A DNA stretch of 37,307 bases. Origin: Williamwhitmania sp. GTDB taxonomy: Bacteria > Bacteroidota > Bacteroidia > Bacteroidales > Williamwhitmaniaceae. Position 1 is the stretch's first letter. Every line of letters starts with the position of its first letter. This document shows positions 1 to 8,181 of this stretch, piece by piece. Below the pieces are notes generated by a model. It was not told the DNA's origin. It did not search any database and saw only the letters and a program-made list of their open reading frames with translations. The position numbers and the translations under genes were made by a program. The stretch spans positions 1 through 37,307 of the forward strand of contig DATKVT010000068.1 in the NCBI GenBank assembly GCA_035529935.1, read 5' to 3'.

Positions 1-1
1 G

Positions 2-64
2 ATCGGAGGCAACAATATATTAGCAGTCCCTTTTTATGAGTGGGCAACGGAGGGCGGAATATGA
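2..64 (+). CDS. Possible 3' end of an upstream gene (partial)
   Basis: An open frame enters from the left edge and runs 20 codons to a TGA at 62-64. The peptide (IGGNNILAVPFYEWATEGGI) has a protein-like composition, but it is too short to assign to a family. It may be the C-terminus of a gene lying mostly outside the window. The other two forward frames stop sooner or look less coding. Support is weak. Confidence 0.25.
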   Translation: MGGNNILAVPFYEWATEGGI

Positions 65-145
65 AAATAGAGATCGGTAATCGGTGAAATCAAATTTGAG
101 AATTGTGATTGTTGATTTGAGATTCGAGATTTAACTCATTAAGAC

Positions 146-229
146 AACTCACAACTCACAACTCACAACTCACCACTCACCACTCACAACTCACAACTCA
201 CAACTCACAACTCACAACTCACAACTCAC
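146..229. repeat. 7-bp tandem repeat, 12 units
   Basis: Twelve contiguous 7-bp units: ten AACTCAC and two CACTCAC (units 5 and 6, 174-187). The array ends 10 bp before the -7 box of the following gene. The array contains no open frame of interest. Short arrays like this can change length by slippage and so alter promoter spacing; that role is inference. Confidence 0.9.
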
Positions 230-238
230 AATTTCCCC

Positions 239-246
239 TACCTTTG
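239..246 (+). promoter_or_regulatory. Bacteroidota -7 box TACCTTTG for the lipid kinase gene
   Basis: An exact match to TAnnTTTG, the -7 element of the Bacteroidota primary sigma factor, lies 18 bp before the ATG at 265, implying a leader of only about 12 nt. No clear -33 TTG is visible because that position falls in the 7-bp tandem repeat. Confidence 0.55.
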
Positions 247-264
247 CTGCACTAAGTTGCTCCA

Positions 265-1242
265 ATGAACAGCATTTGCTTCATAGTAAACTCGAAGAAA
301 ACCAAGCTAAACCAGTTTCGGCGGGAGGTTAGCAGCTGCTTTGCGCCAGCCTTTCGGGTGGAGTTTTTGGTTACCAACGGCCATCGCAGCGCCGAGCAGC
401 TGGCTCTGCAGGCCACAAACCAAGGCTTTCGCTACATTATTGCCGTAGGCGGCGATGGAACGGTTAGCGAGGTTATCAACGGGGTTATGCTGGCTCCGGT
501 AGAGCAGCGAAGCAGAGTGATTGTGGGTGTGCTACCGTGGGGAACCGGCAACGACTTTGCCCGAACGCTAAGAGCCCCATCGTCCATTGCTCGCCTAAAG
601 GAGCAGATAGAGCAGCACCGGGTTGGCCTAATCGACCTTGGGGTGGTTACCTACATCGACCACGACGGCCACAGCACCAGCCGCTACTTCAACAACATTG
701 CCGATGTGGGCATTGGTCCCAATACCATAATTGCTGCAGGAAAAATGTCGACGTGGCTTGGTGCAACGCTCGCCTTTTCGCTGGCAGCCATCAACTCGCT
801 GCTATTTATTAAACCGGAACCTATCTATCTGGAAGCCGAAAATACGAGCTACTCGGGAAAGGTTAAGTGCGTGTGCATAGCCAACGGTCGCTACTTTGGC
901 AGCGGGCTGGGCATTGCGCCACAGGCCAGCATCACCAACGGCACGTTGAGCATTGTGGTGGTGGAGGATGTATCGGCGCTCCTTTTTCTACGATTTATGC
1001 GCTCGCTGCGTGCAGCCAAGCCCATAATTCATCCTAAGGTTCACTACCATACTGCCAATGAGGTAACCATTGCCGCCGGCGAAAGAGCCATTCCGCTCGA
1101 TATCGACGGCGAAGTTCCGGGGTTTGCGCCGGTTTCGGCAAAAATTCTTCCGGCCAGCATCGCGCTGCTGGGTGACTGCTTTCCAGCCAATGCAGCAGCC
1201 AAGGAGCAACTCAGCGTTGAGGTGACCCGCTACTCGGTATAG
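265..1242 (+). CDS. Diacylglycerol kinase-family lipid kinase (YegS/BmrU-like)
   Basis: A 325-residue cytoplasmic enzyme expected to transfer ATP phosphate to a lipid such as diacylglycerol or a related alcohol. The nucleotide-binding motif GGDGT is at residues 62-66, followed by GTGNDFAR at 93-100, the two hallmarks of the DAGK catalytic domain (PF00781). The C-terminal part has the beta-rich sandwich of the YegS/DgkB family, including an IDGE element near residue 275. The length is normal for the family. The ATG at 265 sits 18 bp after a TACCTTTG box. The last 13 bp overlap the end of a minus-strand gene remnant. The exact lipid substrate cannot be read from sequence; glycerol or sphingoid lipids are alternatives. 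Confidence 0.9.
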   Translation: MNSICFIVNSKKTKLNQFRREVSSCFAPAFRVEFLVTNGHRSAEQLALQATNQGFRYIIAVGGDGTVSEVINGVMLAPVEQRSRVIVGVLPWGTGNDFARTLRAPSSIARLKEQIEQHRVGLIDLGVVTYIDHDGHSTSRYFNNIADVGIGPNTIIAAGKMSTWLGATLAFSLAAINSLLFIKPEPIYLEAENTSYSGKVKCVCIANGRYFGSGLGIAPQASITNGTLSIVVVEDVSALLFLRFMRSLRAAKPIIHPKVHYHTANEVTIAAGERAIPLDIDGEVPGFAPVSAKILPASIALLGDCFPANAAAKEQLSVEVTRYSV

Positions 1243-1388
1243 AAGTAGGCGGCCTTGTCGTTTTTACCGTTGTTTATTTCGGTAAAGTACTTCTCATCTA
1301 AGGTTATCTCAAAGGTTTTGGTATCGATGTACTTGGGAACTATAATAACCTTGCCATCTCCAACACCTTTAAGTATTATTCCACCAAT
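1230..1388 (-). pseudogene. C-terminal remnant of an unidentified protein
   Basis: Directly after the TAA stop of the EFR1-type gene, and in the same frame, the minus strand stays open for 52 codons to a TAG at 1230-1232. The peptide has the composition of a real protein, for example GKVIIVPKYIDTKTFEITLD, then EKYFTEINNGKNDKAAYFYT. No ATG, GTG or TTG start lies in frame downstream of the TAA. It therefore looks like the 3' end of a gene whose 5' part was lost. The last codons overlap the 3' end of the convergent lipid kinase gene. I do not recognise the family. Chance is the alternative, since 52 codons is short. Confidence 0.4.
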
Positions 1389-2192
1389 TTATAAAAAGAA
1401 TTCAGGCTCTTTTCTCTCGGTACAGATGGAATACAATCTTTCTTTTGTTGCGTTGATTATTGGATTGTTAAAAAAGCGTGCATCCACCGGACAGCTTTTA
1501 ATGCAGGCACAGCACCATGTACACAGCTCTTTATTTGTGATTACCTCATCGTTTATTGTAATTGCATTGGTAGGGCAAGCATCAACACAAATTCCGCATT
1601 TAGTGCATTTTGCAAAATCGGTTTCGGGAGAAATTGCCTCGTCCAATTGTTTTCGCTCCTTATATGGATAGTTGCCCGGAACCTCTAATTCTGAAACCTC
1701 ATTTTTACCCTTTAGCCCCATCATTTTAGAATGAACCCTTCGAGCGAAATCGGCGCATTGGATTAAATCCAACTTGTCAGGTCTTCCTTGCGCAAGAGGT
1801 TTGTCTACCGTTGAGTATGAATGTTCTCCAATAAATGCTGCCGCGGCAATTACGTTGAAACCAGAATTGCTAGCAATCTCCTTTAGCTCCAACAGTGCAT
1901 CCTCAAAAGCCCGATTACCGTAAACAGCTACAATTACTGCAGGTGCATTATTTGCATGAAACTTCTTTAATCTTTCAATAGCATCTATGGGCAGGCGACC
2001 ACTGTATGTAGGCATACCAATTACGGTTAAGCCTCTATTGCTTAACTCAAATCCAGAATCGGTTTTTGTTGATGAAATGTTATACTCTGCTATTGGCGAA
2101 AGGCCAAGTCCGTGGCCAATTTCTCTAACAATTGTTTGTGTTGTTCCTGTTGGTGAATAGTAAATTAAGTTTAATGCCTCCATTGTTTCCAT
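1389..2192 (-). CDS. EFR1-family flavodoxin/4Fe-4S ferredoxin fusion protein
   Basis: A 267-residue soluble electron-transfer protein. Residues 8-150 form a flavodoxin-like domain with an FMN phosphate loop (YYSPTGTTQT, 11-20). The C-terminal part carries two [4Fe-4S] motifs: C196-x2-C199-x2-C202-x3-C206-P and C224-x2-C227-x2-C230-x3-C234-P, with an extra Cys at 228. This order matches EFR1-type iron-sulfur flavoproteins of anaerobes, which shuttle electrons between FMN and ferredoxin-type clusters. The partner oxidoreductase is not identifiable from neighbours. The ATG at 2192 is used; a second ATG at codon 4 is also possible. A -7 box lies about 160 bp upstream. An in-frame open stretch follows the stop and is treated as a separate remnant. 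Confidence 0.9.
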   Translation of the reverse strand: METMEALNLIYYSPTGTTQTIVREIGHGLGLSPIAEYNISSTKTDSGFELSNRGLTVIGMPTYSGRLPIDAIERLKKFHANNAPAVIVAVYGNRAFEDALLELKEIASNSGFNVIAAAAFIGEHSYSTVDKPLAQGRPDKLDLIQCADFARRVHSKMMGLKGKNEVSELEVPGNYPYKERKQLDEAISPETDFAKCTKCGICVDACPTNAITINDEVITNKELCTWCCACIKSCPVDARFFNNPIINATKERLYSICTERKEPEFFL

Positions 2193-2350
2193 TACGTTAT
2201 TATAGCGTTTCTCAATATTTTGTCTCTAGTAATTTTTATTGGCACCACAAGTTGGGCAACTATACCAAACTCATTTACAAACCAAAACAATTATTGGCTT
2301 TTCATTCCATTCGGATGTGTTACCCCAGATTTGTATATGGATTTGTATTT

Positions 2351-2358
2351 CAAAGGTA
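2351..2358 (-). promoter_or_regulatory. -7 box TACCTTTG (minus strand)
   Basis: CAAAGGTA on the plus strand gives an exact TACCTTTG on the minus strand, pointing at the EFR1-type gene. If used, it gives a leader of about 150 nt, unusually long compared with other genes here, so a closer promoter may exist. Confidence 0.35.
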
Positions 2359-2395
2359 GCGCTATTTCTCATAGGTGGTAAATCGTGGACTATTA

Positions 2396-2640
2396 TTATT
2401 TCACGCGCTGGAGGCGTAATACCGTGCAGCGATGCAATCGGTTGTATTCTTCGATCATCTCATAATTTCGGTGTGTTTCTATTGCAATCATGTTGTGATT
2501 GCGGTGCATAGGAGGTCGGTAGAATTTTATGCCACTTGTGCGTGCACCGCTCGCGCACGGAACTTTTGATAGCGGGGGCTTACCGTGCAATAATGGTTTG
2601 CTGGTAAAAAATGGGGGAGAAAAACATTTCGCCCCTACAT
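2396..2640. repeat. Hairpin-rich noncoding block resembling dispersed Bacteroidota repeats
   Basis: The gap between the EFR1-type and MFS genes (2193-2820) has no convincing gene. This part holds several inverted repeats. GCAATCA-TGTTG-TGATTGC at 2484-2502 is perfect. A GTGCG/CGCAC pair lies near 2536-2560. GGGGAGAAA/TTTCGCCCC at 2614-2635 has one mismatch. The third resembles mobile GGGGCGAAA-type hairpins found scattered in other bacterial genomes. Short ORFs here on both strands look like chance. Confidence 0.45.
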
Positions 2641-2666
2641 ACTATGAATTGCCTTTTGATGTATTG

Positions 2667-2688
2667 GAGACACACGATCGTGTGTCTC
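2667..2688. repeat. Perfect 22-bp palindrome
   Basis: The arms GAGACACACGA and TCGTGTGTCTC form an uninterrupted perfect palindrome in noncoding DNA. It is not followed by a T tract on either strand, so it is not a simple terminator. It may be a REP-like mobile hairpin or a protein-binding site. Confidence 0.8.
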
Positions 2689-2737
2689 TACATTCGGTCT
2701 AATTCTTTTACCCCCCCGTTGCGGGATCTCCGCTGCG

Positions 2738-2780
2738 ACTTCCTCTAACTCCATTTAACTTCCTCTAACTTCCTCTAACT
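2738..2780. repeat. Three copies of ACTTCCTCTA before the MFS gene
   Basis: ACTTCCTCTA occurs three times, at 2738, 2758 and 2768, with the degenerate spacer ACTCCATTTA between the first two, giving a 10-bp period. The block lies just upstream of the MFS promoter. Confidence 0.7.
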
Positions 2781-2801
2781 CCCATTTTTTTATTTTTCCG
2801 T

Positions 2802-2809
2802 TACCTTTG
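2802..2809 (+). promoter_or_regulatory. -7 box TACCTTTG for the MFS gene, inside a small palindrome
   Basis: An exact TACCTTTG ends 11 bp before the ATG at 2821, so the transcript would be almost leaderless. The box is embedded in the inverted repeat GTTAC-CTTT-GTAAC (2800-2813), which could be an operator. Confidence 0.5.
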
Positions 2810-2820
2810 TAACAAAAACG

Positions 2821-4017
2821 ATGCGATACCTCACCCGAACAATCCTGTTCGTCTCATTCATAAGCCTCTTTACCGACATCGCCAGCGAAATGCTATACCC
2901 GGTAATGCCCATATATCTCGAATCCATTGGCTTTTCGGTTGCGCTAATTGGGCTGTTGGAGGGAATTGCCGAAGCCACAGCCGGCATTAGCAAGGGTTAC
3001 TTTGGCAAACTCTCAGATAGGGTTGGACAGCGTGTGCCTTTCATAAAATGGGGCTACGCCATGAGCGCCGTCTCCAAGCCTTTAATGGCGGCGCTCACTC
3101 TGCCACTATGGATATTTGGTGCACGCTTTATGGATCGCCTTGGTAAAGGAGTAAGAACCGCCTCCCGCGATGCGCTGCTGAGCGACGAATCTACCCCTGA
3201 AAACAAAGGCAAAGTTTTTGGTTTCCACAGGGGAATGGATACGCTTGGTGCAGCAATAGGTCCATTGATGGCACTGCTATTCCTCGCGGCACTGCCTGGT
3301 CACTACCGCCTCCTTTTTGTGCTGGCATTTATACCCGGCGTGGTGGCCGTAGGCCTCACCTTTCTGGTAAAAGAGTCGAAGAGCACGGCTAAGCCCAAGC
3401 AAACCACATCGGGGAAGAACTTCTTTTCGTTCCTCTCCTACTGGAAAGTTGCTAGCCCCAGCTTCAAAACCTTAATTCCCATTCTGCTGCTCTTTACGCT
3501 GTTCAACAGCAGCGATGTTTTCTTGCTTCTAAAAATAAAGCAGGCCGGATTAAGTGATATCTACATGATTGGCACCTATATTTTCTACAACCTCATATAC
3601 GCGTTAGCAGCTTGGCCCATGGGCATACTGGCCGACAGGTTGGGAATGAAGCGCGTGCTCGTCTTCGGCCTGCTACTTTTTGCCGGTGCCTACCTAGGAA
3701 TGCCTTTTGCAGGAAAACTGTGGCAATTTGGAGTTTTGTTTGGAGTTTATGCGCTCTACGCCGCCTCCACCGAGGGTGTCTCAAAAGCATGGATTACCAA
3801 CCTTTGCCGCAAGGAGGATTCAGCCACTGCCATTGGTTTTTATACAGCACTCTCAAGTGTCGCCATGCTGCTGGCTAGCATCACTGCAGGCATTATTTGG
3901 GAAAAAGTTTCACCGGGTGCCGTTTTTGCCATCTCTGGAACTGTTGCTGCACTTTGTGCCATCCTGCTGGTTGCCTTTGGGCACAAAATGAAGCCAAACA
4001 TCAAAACCCAACCCTAG
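2821..4017 (+). CDS. MFS transporter (drug/metabolite efflux type)
   Basis: A 398-residue inner-membrane protein with about 12 hydrophobic segments, typical of the major facilitator superfamily. The loop between helices 2 and 3 has the MFS signature in the form GKLSDRVGQR (about residues 62-71). Conserved stretches ASEMLYP (residues 22-28) and LGKGVRTASRDALLSDE (about 109-125) place it in a group of prokaryotic MFS exporters of unknown substrate. A central cytoplasmic loop rich in Lys, Ser and Thr (about 180-200) separates the two six-helix halves. It appears to be transcribed alone from the promoter immediately upstream. The substrate cannot be inferred from neighbours. An importer role is possible but less likely for this subgroup. 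Confidence 0.85.
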   Translation: MRYLTRTILFVSFISLFTDIASEMLYPVMPIYLESIGFSVALIGLLEGIAEATAGISKGYFGKLSDRVGQRVPFIKWGYAMSAVSKPLMAALTLPLWIFGARFMDRLGKGVRTASRDALLSDESTPENKGKVFGFHRGMDTLGAAIGPLMALLFLAALPGHYRLLFVLAFIPGVVAVGLTFLVKESKSTAKPKQTTSGKNFFSFLSYWKVASPSFKTLIPILLLFTLFNSSDVFLLLKIKQAGLSDIYMIGTYIFYNLIYALAAWPMGILADRLGMKRVLVFGLLLFAGAYLGMPFAGKLWQFGVLFGVYALYAASTEGVSKAWITNLCRKEDSATAIGFYTALSSVAMLLASITAGIIWEKVSPGAVFAISGTVAALCAILLVAFGHKMKPNIKTQP

Positions 4018-4155
4018 CGTGGCAATCAAAAGTTGGTAAATAATGCTCCATTTACATACGCAACCTCAAACGTTTGAAACTTAATGAATGGCGCACATTA
4101 ACACTTTCTTCAAAAAAAAATAAAATGACCAAAAAACCTTTATCAATTTTTTTGG

Positions 4156-4163
4156 TAGTTTTG
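4156..4163 (+). promoter_or_regulatory. -7 box TAGTTTTG upstream of ppdK
   Basis: This matches TAnnTTTG 69 bp before the ATG at 4233, giving a leader of about 65 nt. The region upstream is A/T rich with no clear -33 TTG at the usual spacing. It is the best promoter candidate in the 215-bp gap. Confidence 0.4.
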
Positions 4164-4232
4164 TAGGCTGTGGCAATTCGTTATGAATTAAAATACAACA
4201 CACTATAATTCAAACTTAAAAGAGCAAGTAAA

Positions 4233-6962
4233 ATGACGCAAGTAAAACGCGTTTACTCCTTTGGTGGCAAGACTGCTGAAGGTAAGGCGGACATGAAGAA
4301 TCTGCTTGGTGGAAAGGGAGCCAACTTGGCCGAAATGTGTTTGCTGGAACTTCCAGTTCCTGCAGGATTTACCATTACCACCGACACCTGCAACGACTAT
4401 TACAAAAACGGAACTGAACTTCCTGCCGATCTCATGCCTCAGGTGTGGGAAGCCATGAAGAACGTTGAAAACATCATGGGAATGAAGTATGGCGACACGG
4501 AGAATCCACTTCTTGTTTCCTGCCGCTCTGGCGCTCGCAGCTCCATGCCCGGTATGATGGACACCGTACTTAACATTGGTCTCTCTTCCAAAACCATTCC
4601 CGGTTTACTCAAGAAGACCAACAACCCCCGCTTTGTGTGGGACTCCTACCGTCGTCTTATTATGATGTATGCCGATGTTGTTATGGAAAAAGCCGAAGGC
4701 ATTGAGCCAGTTGGTGGCGGAATCCGTAAGCAACTCGATGGTATGCTCGATAAGTTCAAGCACAGCAAGGGTTACAAGAGCGATACCGACATGAGCGCCG
4801 ATGATCTAAAACTTCTCGGTGAAGATTTTAAGAAAAAAATTCAAGAAGTTCTTGGCAAACCTTTCCCCGACGATGCAAAGGAGCAGATGATTGGTGGTAT
4901 TAAGGCCGTATTCAAGAGCTGGAACGGAAAGAAGGCCGTTTCCTACCGCCGTATCGAAGGTATTCCCGACGATTGGGGAACAGCAGTAAACGTTCAGTCC
5001 ATGGTATTTGGAAACATGGGTGATAGCTCTGCTACCGGAGTTGCCTTTACCCGTAACCCTGCAACCGGCGATAACATTTTCTACGGTGAGTGGCTAGTTA
5101 ACGCTCAGGGCGAAGACGTGGTTGCTGGTATCCGCACTCCAAACCCACTTAACGACGACACCAAGAACGAGCAGAACAATCACCTGCACAGCATGCAGGA
5201 GTCAATGCCCGGAACTTATAAAGAACTCGATAAGATTAGAGCAACCCTGGAGAAGAACTACAAGGACATGCTCGACATTGAGTTTACAATTCAGGATGGC
5301 AAGCTATACATGCTGCAGTGCCGCGTTGGAAAACGTACCGGAACTGCTGCCCTCAACATGGCCATGGATATGCTCCACGACAAGCTTATCGACGAGCCAA
5401 CCGCAGTAATGCGTCTCGACCCTGCTCAGCTCGACGAACTCCTTCACCCCATTATCGACCCTGCTTCCGAGAAGGATGCAACCCCATTCGTTAAGGGTCT
5501 TCCTGCAGGTCCAGGTGCCGCTGTAGGTAAGGTAGTGTTTACAGCAGAGGATGCTGTAGCATGGTTCCGCAAGGGCGAAAAGGTTATCTTGGTTCGTGAA
5601 GAGACCAATCCAGAAGATGTTGAAGGTATGCGTGCCGCTGCAGGTATTCTTACCGCCCGTGGTGGTATGACCTCTCACGCTGCGCTTGTTGCCCGCGGAT
5701 GGGGTAAGTGCTGCATCGTTGGTGCTGGCGCACTCCACGTTGACGTTGATGCCAAGATTGCAAAGGTTGTTGGAACCGACGTTGTTATTAAGGAAGGTGA
5801 TATCCTCACCCTTAATGGAACCAAGGGACACGCTTACCAAGGCTCACTTAAACTCATGGATGCCACTGAAAACCCACGCTTCCAAGAGTTCATGAAGTTG
5901 GTGGACAAGAATCGCAAGATGGGTGTTCGCACCAATGCCGATACTGCTGTTGATGCAAAGATTGCCCGCGATTTTGGAGCCGAAGGTGTCGGTCTGTTCC
6001 GCACCGAGCACATGTTCTACGGTGAAGGTGCCGAGCAACCTCTATTCCTGCTCCGCAAGATGATTCTCAGCTCTACCGTTGAGGAGCGTCGTGCTGCGCT
6101 TGACGAGCTTTCAGTATTTGTTAAGAAGGATATGAAGGCTACGCTGTTGGCTATGGATACCCTGCCAGTAACCTTCCGTTTGCTCGACCCACCACTTCAC
6201 GAATTTGTTCCTCAAGGTGCTGAAAAGCAGGCTGAGCTAGCTAAGGCTCTTGGCATTTCTGTTGATGCCATTGCTAAGCGCGGTGAAGCACTCCACGAGA
6301 GTAACCCAATGATGGGTCACCGTGGTGTTCGTCTTGGCGTTACCTATCCTGAAGTTTCTGAAATGCAGGTAAGAGCTATCTTTGAGGCTACTGCCGAGCT
6401 GATGAAGGAAGGCAAGAGTCCAAAGCCAGAAATTATGGTTCCTGTAACCTGCGACGTTTCTGAGCTCGACTTCACCAAGAAGATTGTTGACCGCGTATAT
6501 GCCGAAGTTATTGCCAAGTTTGGAATCAAGGAAATTCACTACCTCTACGGTACCATGATTGAAATTCCTCGCGCTTCCCTACTTGCTGACCGTATGGCTA
6601 AAACCGCCCAGTTCTTCTCCTTTGGAACCAACGACCTTACTCAGATGTCGTTTGGCTTCAGCCGCGATGATATTGGCGGGTTTATGAACCACTACCTCGA
6701 TGCTAAGCTGTTGGCTGCTGACCCATTCCAGACCATTGATCAGGACGGCGTTGGACAGCTCATCACCATGGGTGTTGAAAAGGGCCGTTCCACTCGCCCC
6801 GACCTTAAGGTTGGGATCTGCGGCGAGCAAGGTGGTGACCCTGCTTCGGTAGAGTTCTGCTTCAAGAACGGACTCAACTACGTTAGCTGCTCACCATTCC
6901 GCGTGCCAATTGCACGTTTGGCTGCAGCTCAATCGTCCATCAGAGCTTCAAGAAAGAAGTAA
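4233..6962 (+). CDS. ppdK: Pyruvate, phosphate dikinase
   Basis: A 909-residue cytosolic enzyme interconverting pyruvate + ATP + phosphate with phosphoenolpyruvate + AMP + pyrophosphate; in anaerobes it often serves PPi-linked glycolysis. Three domains appear in order. The N-terminal ATP-grasp domain begins with GGKGANLAEM (residues 27-36). The swivelling phosphohistidine domain has GGMTSHAALVARGWGKCC with catalytic His at 482. The C-terminal PEP/pyruvate TIM barrel has the acid-base Cys at 886 in YVSCSPFRVPIARLAAAQ. All catalytic residues are present and the length fits the family. Codon use is strongly biased, as expected for a highly expressed gene. It ends 22 bp before an intrinsic terminator and is monocistronic. 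The AMP-forming PEP synthase alternative is excluded by the dikinase-type domain motifs. Confidence 0.97.
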   Translation: MTQVKRVYSFGGKTAEGKADMKNLLGGKGANLAEMCLLELPVPAGFTITTDTCNDYYKNGTELPADLMPQVWEAMKNVENIMGMKYGDTENPLLVSCRSGARSSMPGMMDTVLNIGLSSKTIPGLLKKTNNPRFVWDSYRRLIMMYADVVMEKAEGIEPVGGGIRKQLDGMLDKFKHSKGYKSDTDMSADDLKLLGEDFKKKIQEVLGKPFPDDAKEQMIGGIKAVFKSWNGKKAVSYRRIEGIPDDWGTAVNVQSMVFGNMGDSSATGVAFTRNPATGDNIFYGEWLVNAQGEDVVAGIRTPNPLNDDTKNEQNNHLHSMQESMPGTYKELDKIRATLEKNYKDMLDIEFTIQDGKLYMLQCRVGKRTGTAALNMAMDMLHDKLIDEPTAVMRLDPAQLDELLHPIIDPASEKDATPFVKGLPAGPGAAVGKVVFTAEDAVAWFRKGEKVILVREETNPEDVEGMRAAAGILTARGGMTSHAALVARGWGKCCIVGAGALHVDVDAKIAKVVGTDVVIKEGDILTLNGTKGHAYQGSLKLMDATENPRFQEFMKLVDKNRKMGVRTNADTAVDAKIARDFGAEGVGLFRTEHMFYGEGAEQPLFLLRKMILSSTVEERRAALDELSVFVKKDMKATLLAMDTLPVTFRLLDPPLHEFVPQGAEKQAELAKALGISVDAIAKRGEALHESNPMMGHRGVRLGVTYPEVSEMQVRAIFEATAELMKEGKSPKPEIMVPVTCDVSELDFTKKIVDRVYAEVIAKFGIKEIHYLYGTMIEIPRASLLADRMAKTAQFFSFGTNDLTQMSFGFSRDDIGGFMNHYLDAKLLAADPFQTIDQDGVGQLITMGVEKGRSTRPDLKVGICGEQGGDPASVEFCFKNGLNYVSCSPFRVPIARLAAAQSSIRASRKK

Positions 6963-6984
6963 TTGCTGATTACATAAGATAGAC

Positions 6985-7016
6985 AAGCCGCTCCATTTTG
7001 GGGCGGCTTCTTTTTT
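6985..7016 (+). terminator. Intrinsic terminator after ppdK
   Basis: AAGCCGCTCC (6985-6994) pairs with GGGGCGGCTT (7000-7009) through one G-T wobble around a 5-nt loop. A run of T follows (7011-7016). Confidence 0.9.
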
Positions 7017-7046
7017 ATACCGATGCTCTCATCGCACAAATCCGTT

Positions 7047-7940
7047 CTATTTGGCTCTTTGTAACGCTGCAAATTCTTTCTCGACCAATGCAACGCTTAA
7101 ACCGTCGGCAGCAATATGGGGTGAGGAGATGCAAAGGCCTCCAAGGATATGTCCCAGAAGTAGGCAATCGGAGAGCTCATACTTTTGCTTGTAACCATAT
7201 AGAAAGCCGGAAAAGAAGGCATCGCCGGCACCATTGGCATCCACCAGCTGATACTTGCTCACAGAAGGAGTATCGAGCCACGTCCCTTCAGGAGTGAGCA
7301 GTGTTGCCCCTGCCTTACCATGCGTGCACACCACCAACCGCTTACCCTTGGCCATAATCGCGGCCATGGTTTTTCTATGGTCGGGAAGATTGTCGGAGCT
7401 CATAAAGATATAGTCCGAAGCCTCAATAAAATCGTGATGGTAGCTGCTTACACCATCGTAGTCGTGCAGATCGGTCCAAACCTCACTCCCATGCTTTTTC
7501 AGGAAGGGAATGTAGTTGCGGCAATAGTTCACAATGTTGAGCACCACCACATCGGCCTTTTTAATCTCAGGCTCCATGTCGGCATAACGGATTGGTGGCT
7601 CATTGGAGGTTGGATTTACGAAAATGGAAATCCTTCGTCCTAACTTATCCATAATGTTTACATGTCGCTCGGTTCCGTTGGGGTCGATATCGTAAATTGC
7701 ACAAATGGGTTTTGAACCCAAAAAATTCTTTATCCGCTGGCCATACATATCGTTACCCAGCACCACCTGAAGTGTGGTATCAAAACCAAGGTAGCAGCAG
7801 TTGGCAGCCTTTCCTGTTCCTGTAGAGCCAACCGTTTCAACAAACACCGACTCGTGAATGGTCTGCGGTATGGGTTCTGGAAATTCATCGAGGTAAACGA
7901 TGGAGTCGAAGGAAGCTCCTCCCAATATCAATAGGTTCAT
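7047..7940 (-). CDS. PfkB-family carbohydrate/nucleoside kinase
   Basis: A 297-residue soluble ribokinase-fold sugar or nucleoside kinase. The N-terminus LILGGASFDSIVYLDEFP gives the substrate-binding start, and GSTGTGKAANCCYLG (residues 38-52) corresponds to PfkB signature 1. DANGAGDAFFSGF (234-246) is signature 2, with catalytic base Asp240 and the anion hole GAGD. THGKAG at 206-211 contributes to ATP binding. The length is typical. It is convergent with ppdK and appears monocistronic. Upstream the minus strand reads TTGCCTTTG, one base off the -7 consensus. The specific substrate (ribose, adenosine, fructose or a modified sugar) is not determinable by eye. Confidence 0.88.
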   Translation of the reverse strand: MNLLILGGASFDSIVYLDEFPEPIPQTIHESVFVETVGSTGTGKAANCCYLGFDTTLQVVLGNDMYGQRIKNFLGSKPICAIYDIDPNGTERHVNIMDKLGRRISIFVNPTSNEPPIRYADMEPEIKKADVVVLNIVNYCRNYIPFLKKHGSEVWTDLHDYDGVSSYHHDFIEASDYIFMSSDNLPDHRKTMAAIMAKGKRLVVCTHGKAGATLLTPEGTWLDTPSVSKYQLVDANGAGDAFFSGFLYGYKQKYELSDCLLLGHILGGLCISSPHIAADGLSVALVEKEFAALQRAK

Positions 7941-8128
7941 GGTTCCTTTACTTTGTGATTACAAAGGCAAGTTATTAAATTAACAAAATCAAGAATCATC
8001 CAAATACAAGATATTAACCGATTCGTAGAAAATCCAAAGGTGCCATGGTGCTACATCCACAAGGCCAAAGCAACACCTGCATGCTAGTGACAAAAATTAT
8101 GCACAAATAAAGGAAATATCAAAACGTA

Positions 8129-8146
8129 AATGAACAACCATTCATT
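8129..8146. promoter_or_regulatory. Candidate TetR operator 1 (upstream of tetR)
   Basis: AATGAACAACCATTCATT is an inverted repeat AATGAA-N6-TTCATT, centred about 44 bp before the tetR ATG at 8182. A second site with the same core and spacing (TGAA-N6-TTCATTCT) lies after tetR, as expected for one dimeric repressor controlling its own gene and the operon. Confidence 0.6.
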
Positions 8147-8181
8147 CTCTTTGTTTTTTCTGCATTATCAACCTCAACAAA

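Noticed and set aside
146..229. CRISPR array
   Set aside because: The units are only 7 bp long and contiguous, with no spacers.
1389..1391. Programmed readthrough of the EFR1 TAA into the following 52 codons
   Set aside because: The protein already has its full domain set, TAA is the least leaky stop, and a broken downstream gene is simpler.
1255..1671. Plus-strand ORF opposite the EFR1-type gene
   Set aside because: It runs antisense to a gene with clear FMN and [4Fe-4S] motifs and has no recognisable features of its own.
5304..5840. Long antisense ORF inside ppdK
   Set aside because: A shadow of strongly biased codons in ppdK, whose conserved domains fully explain the DNA.
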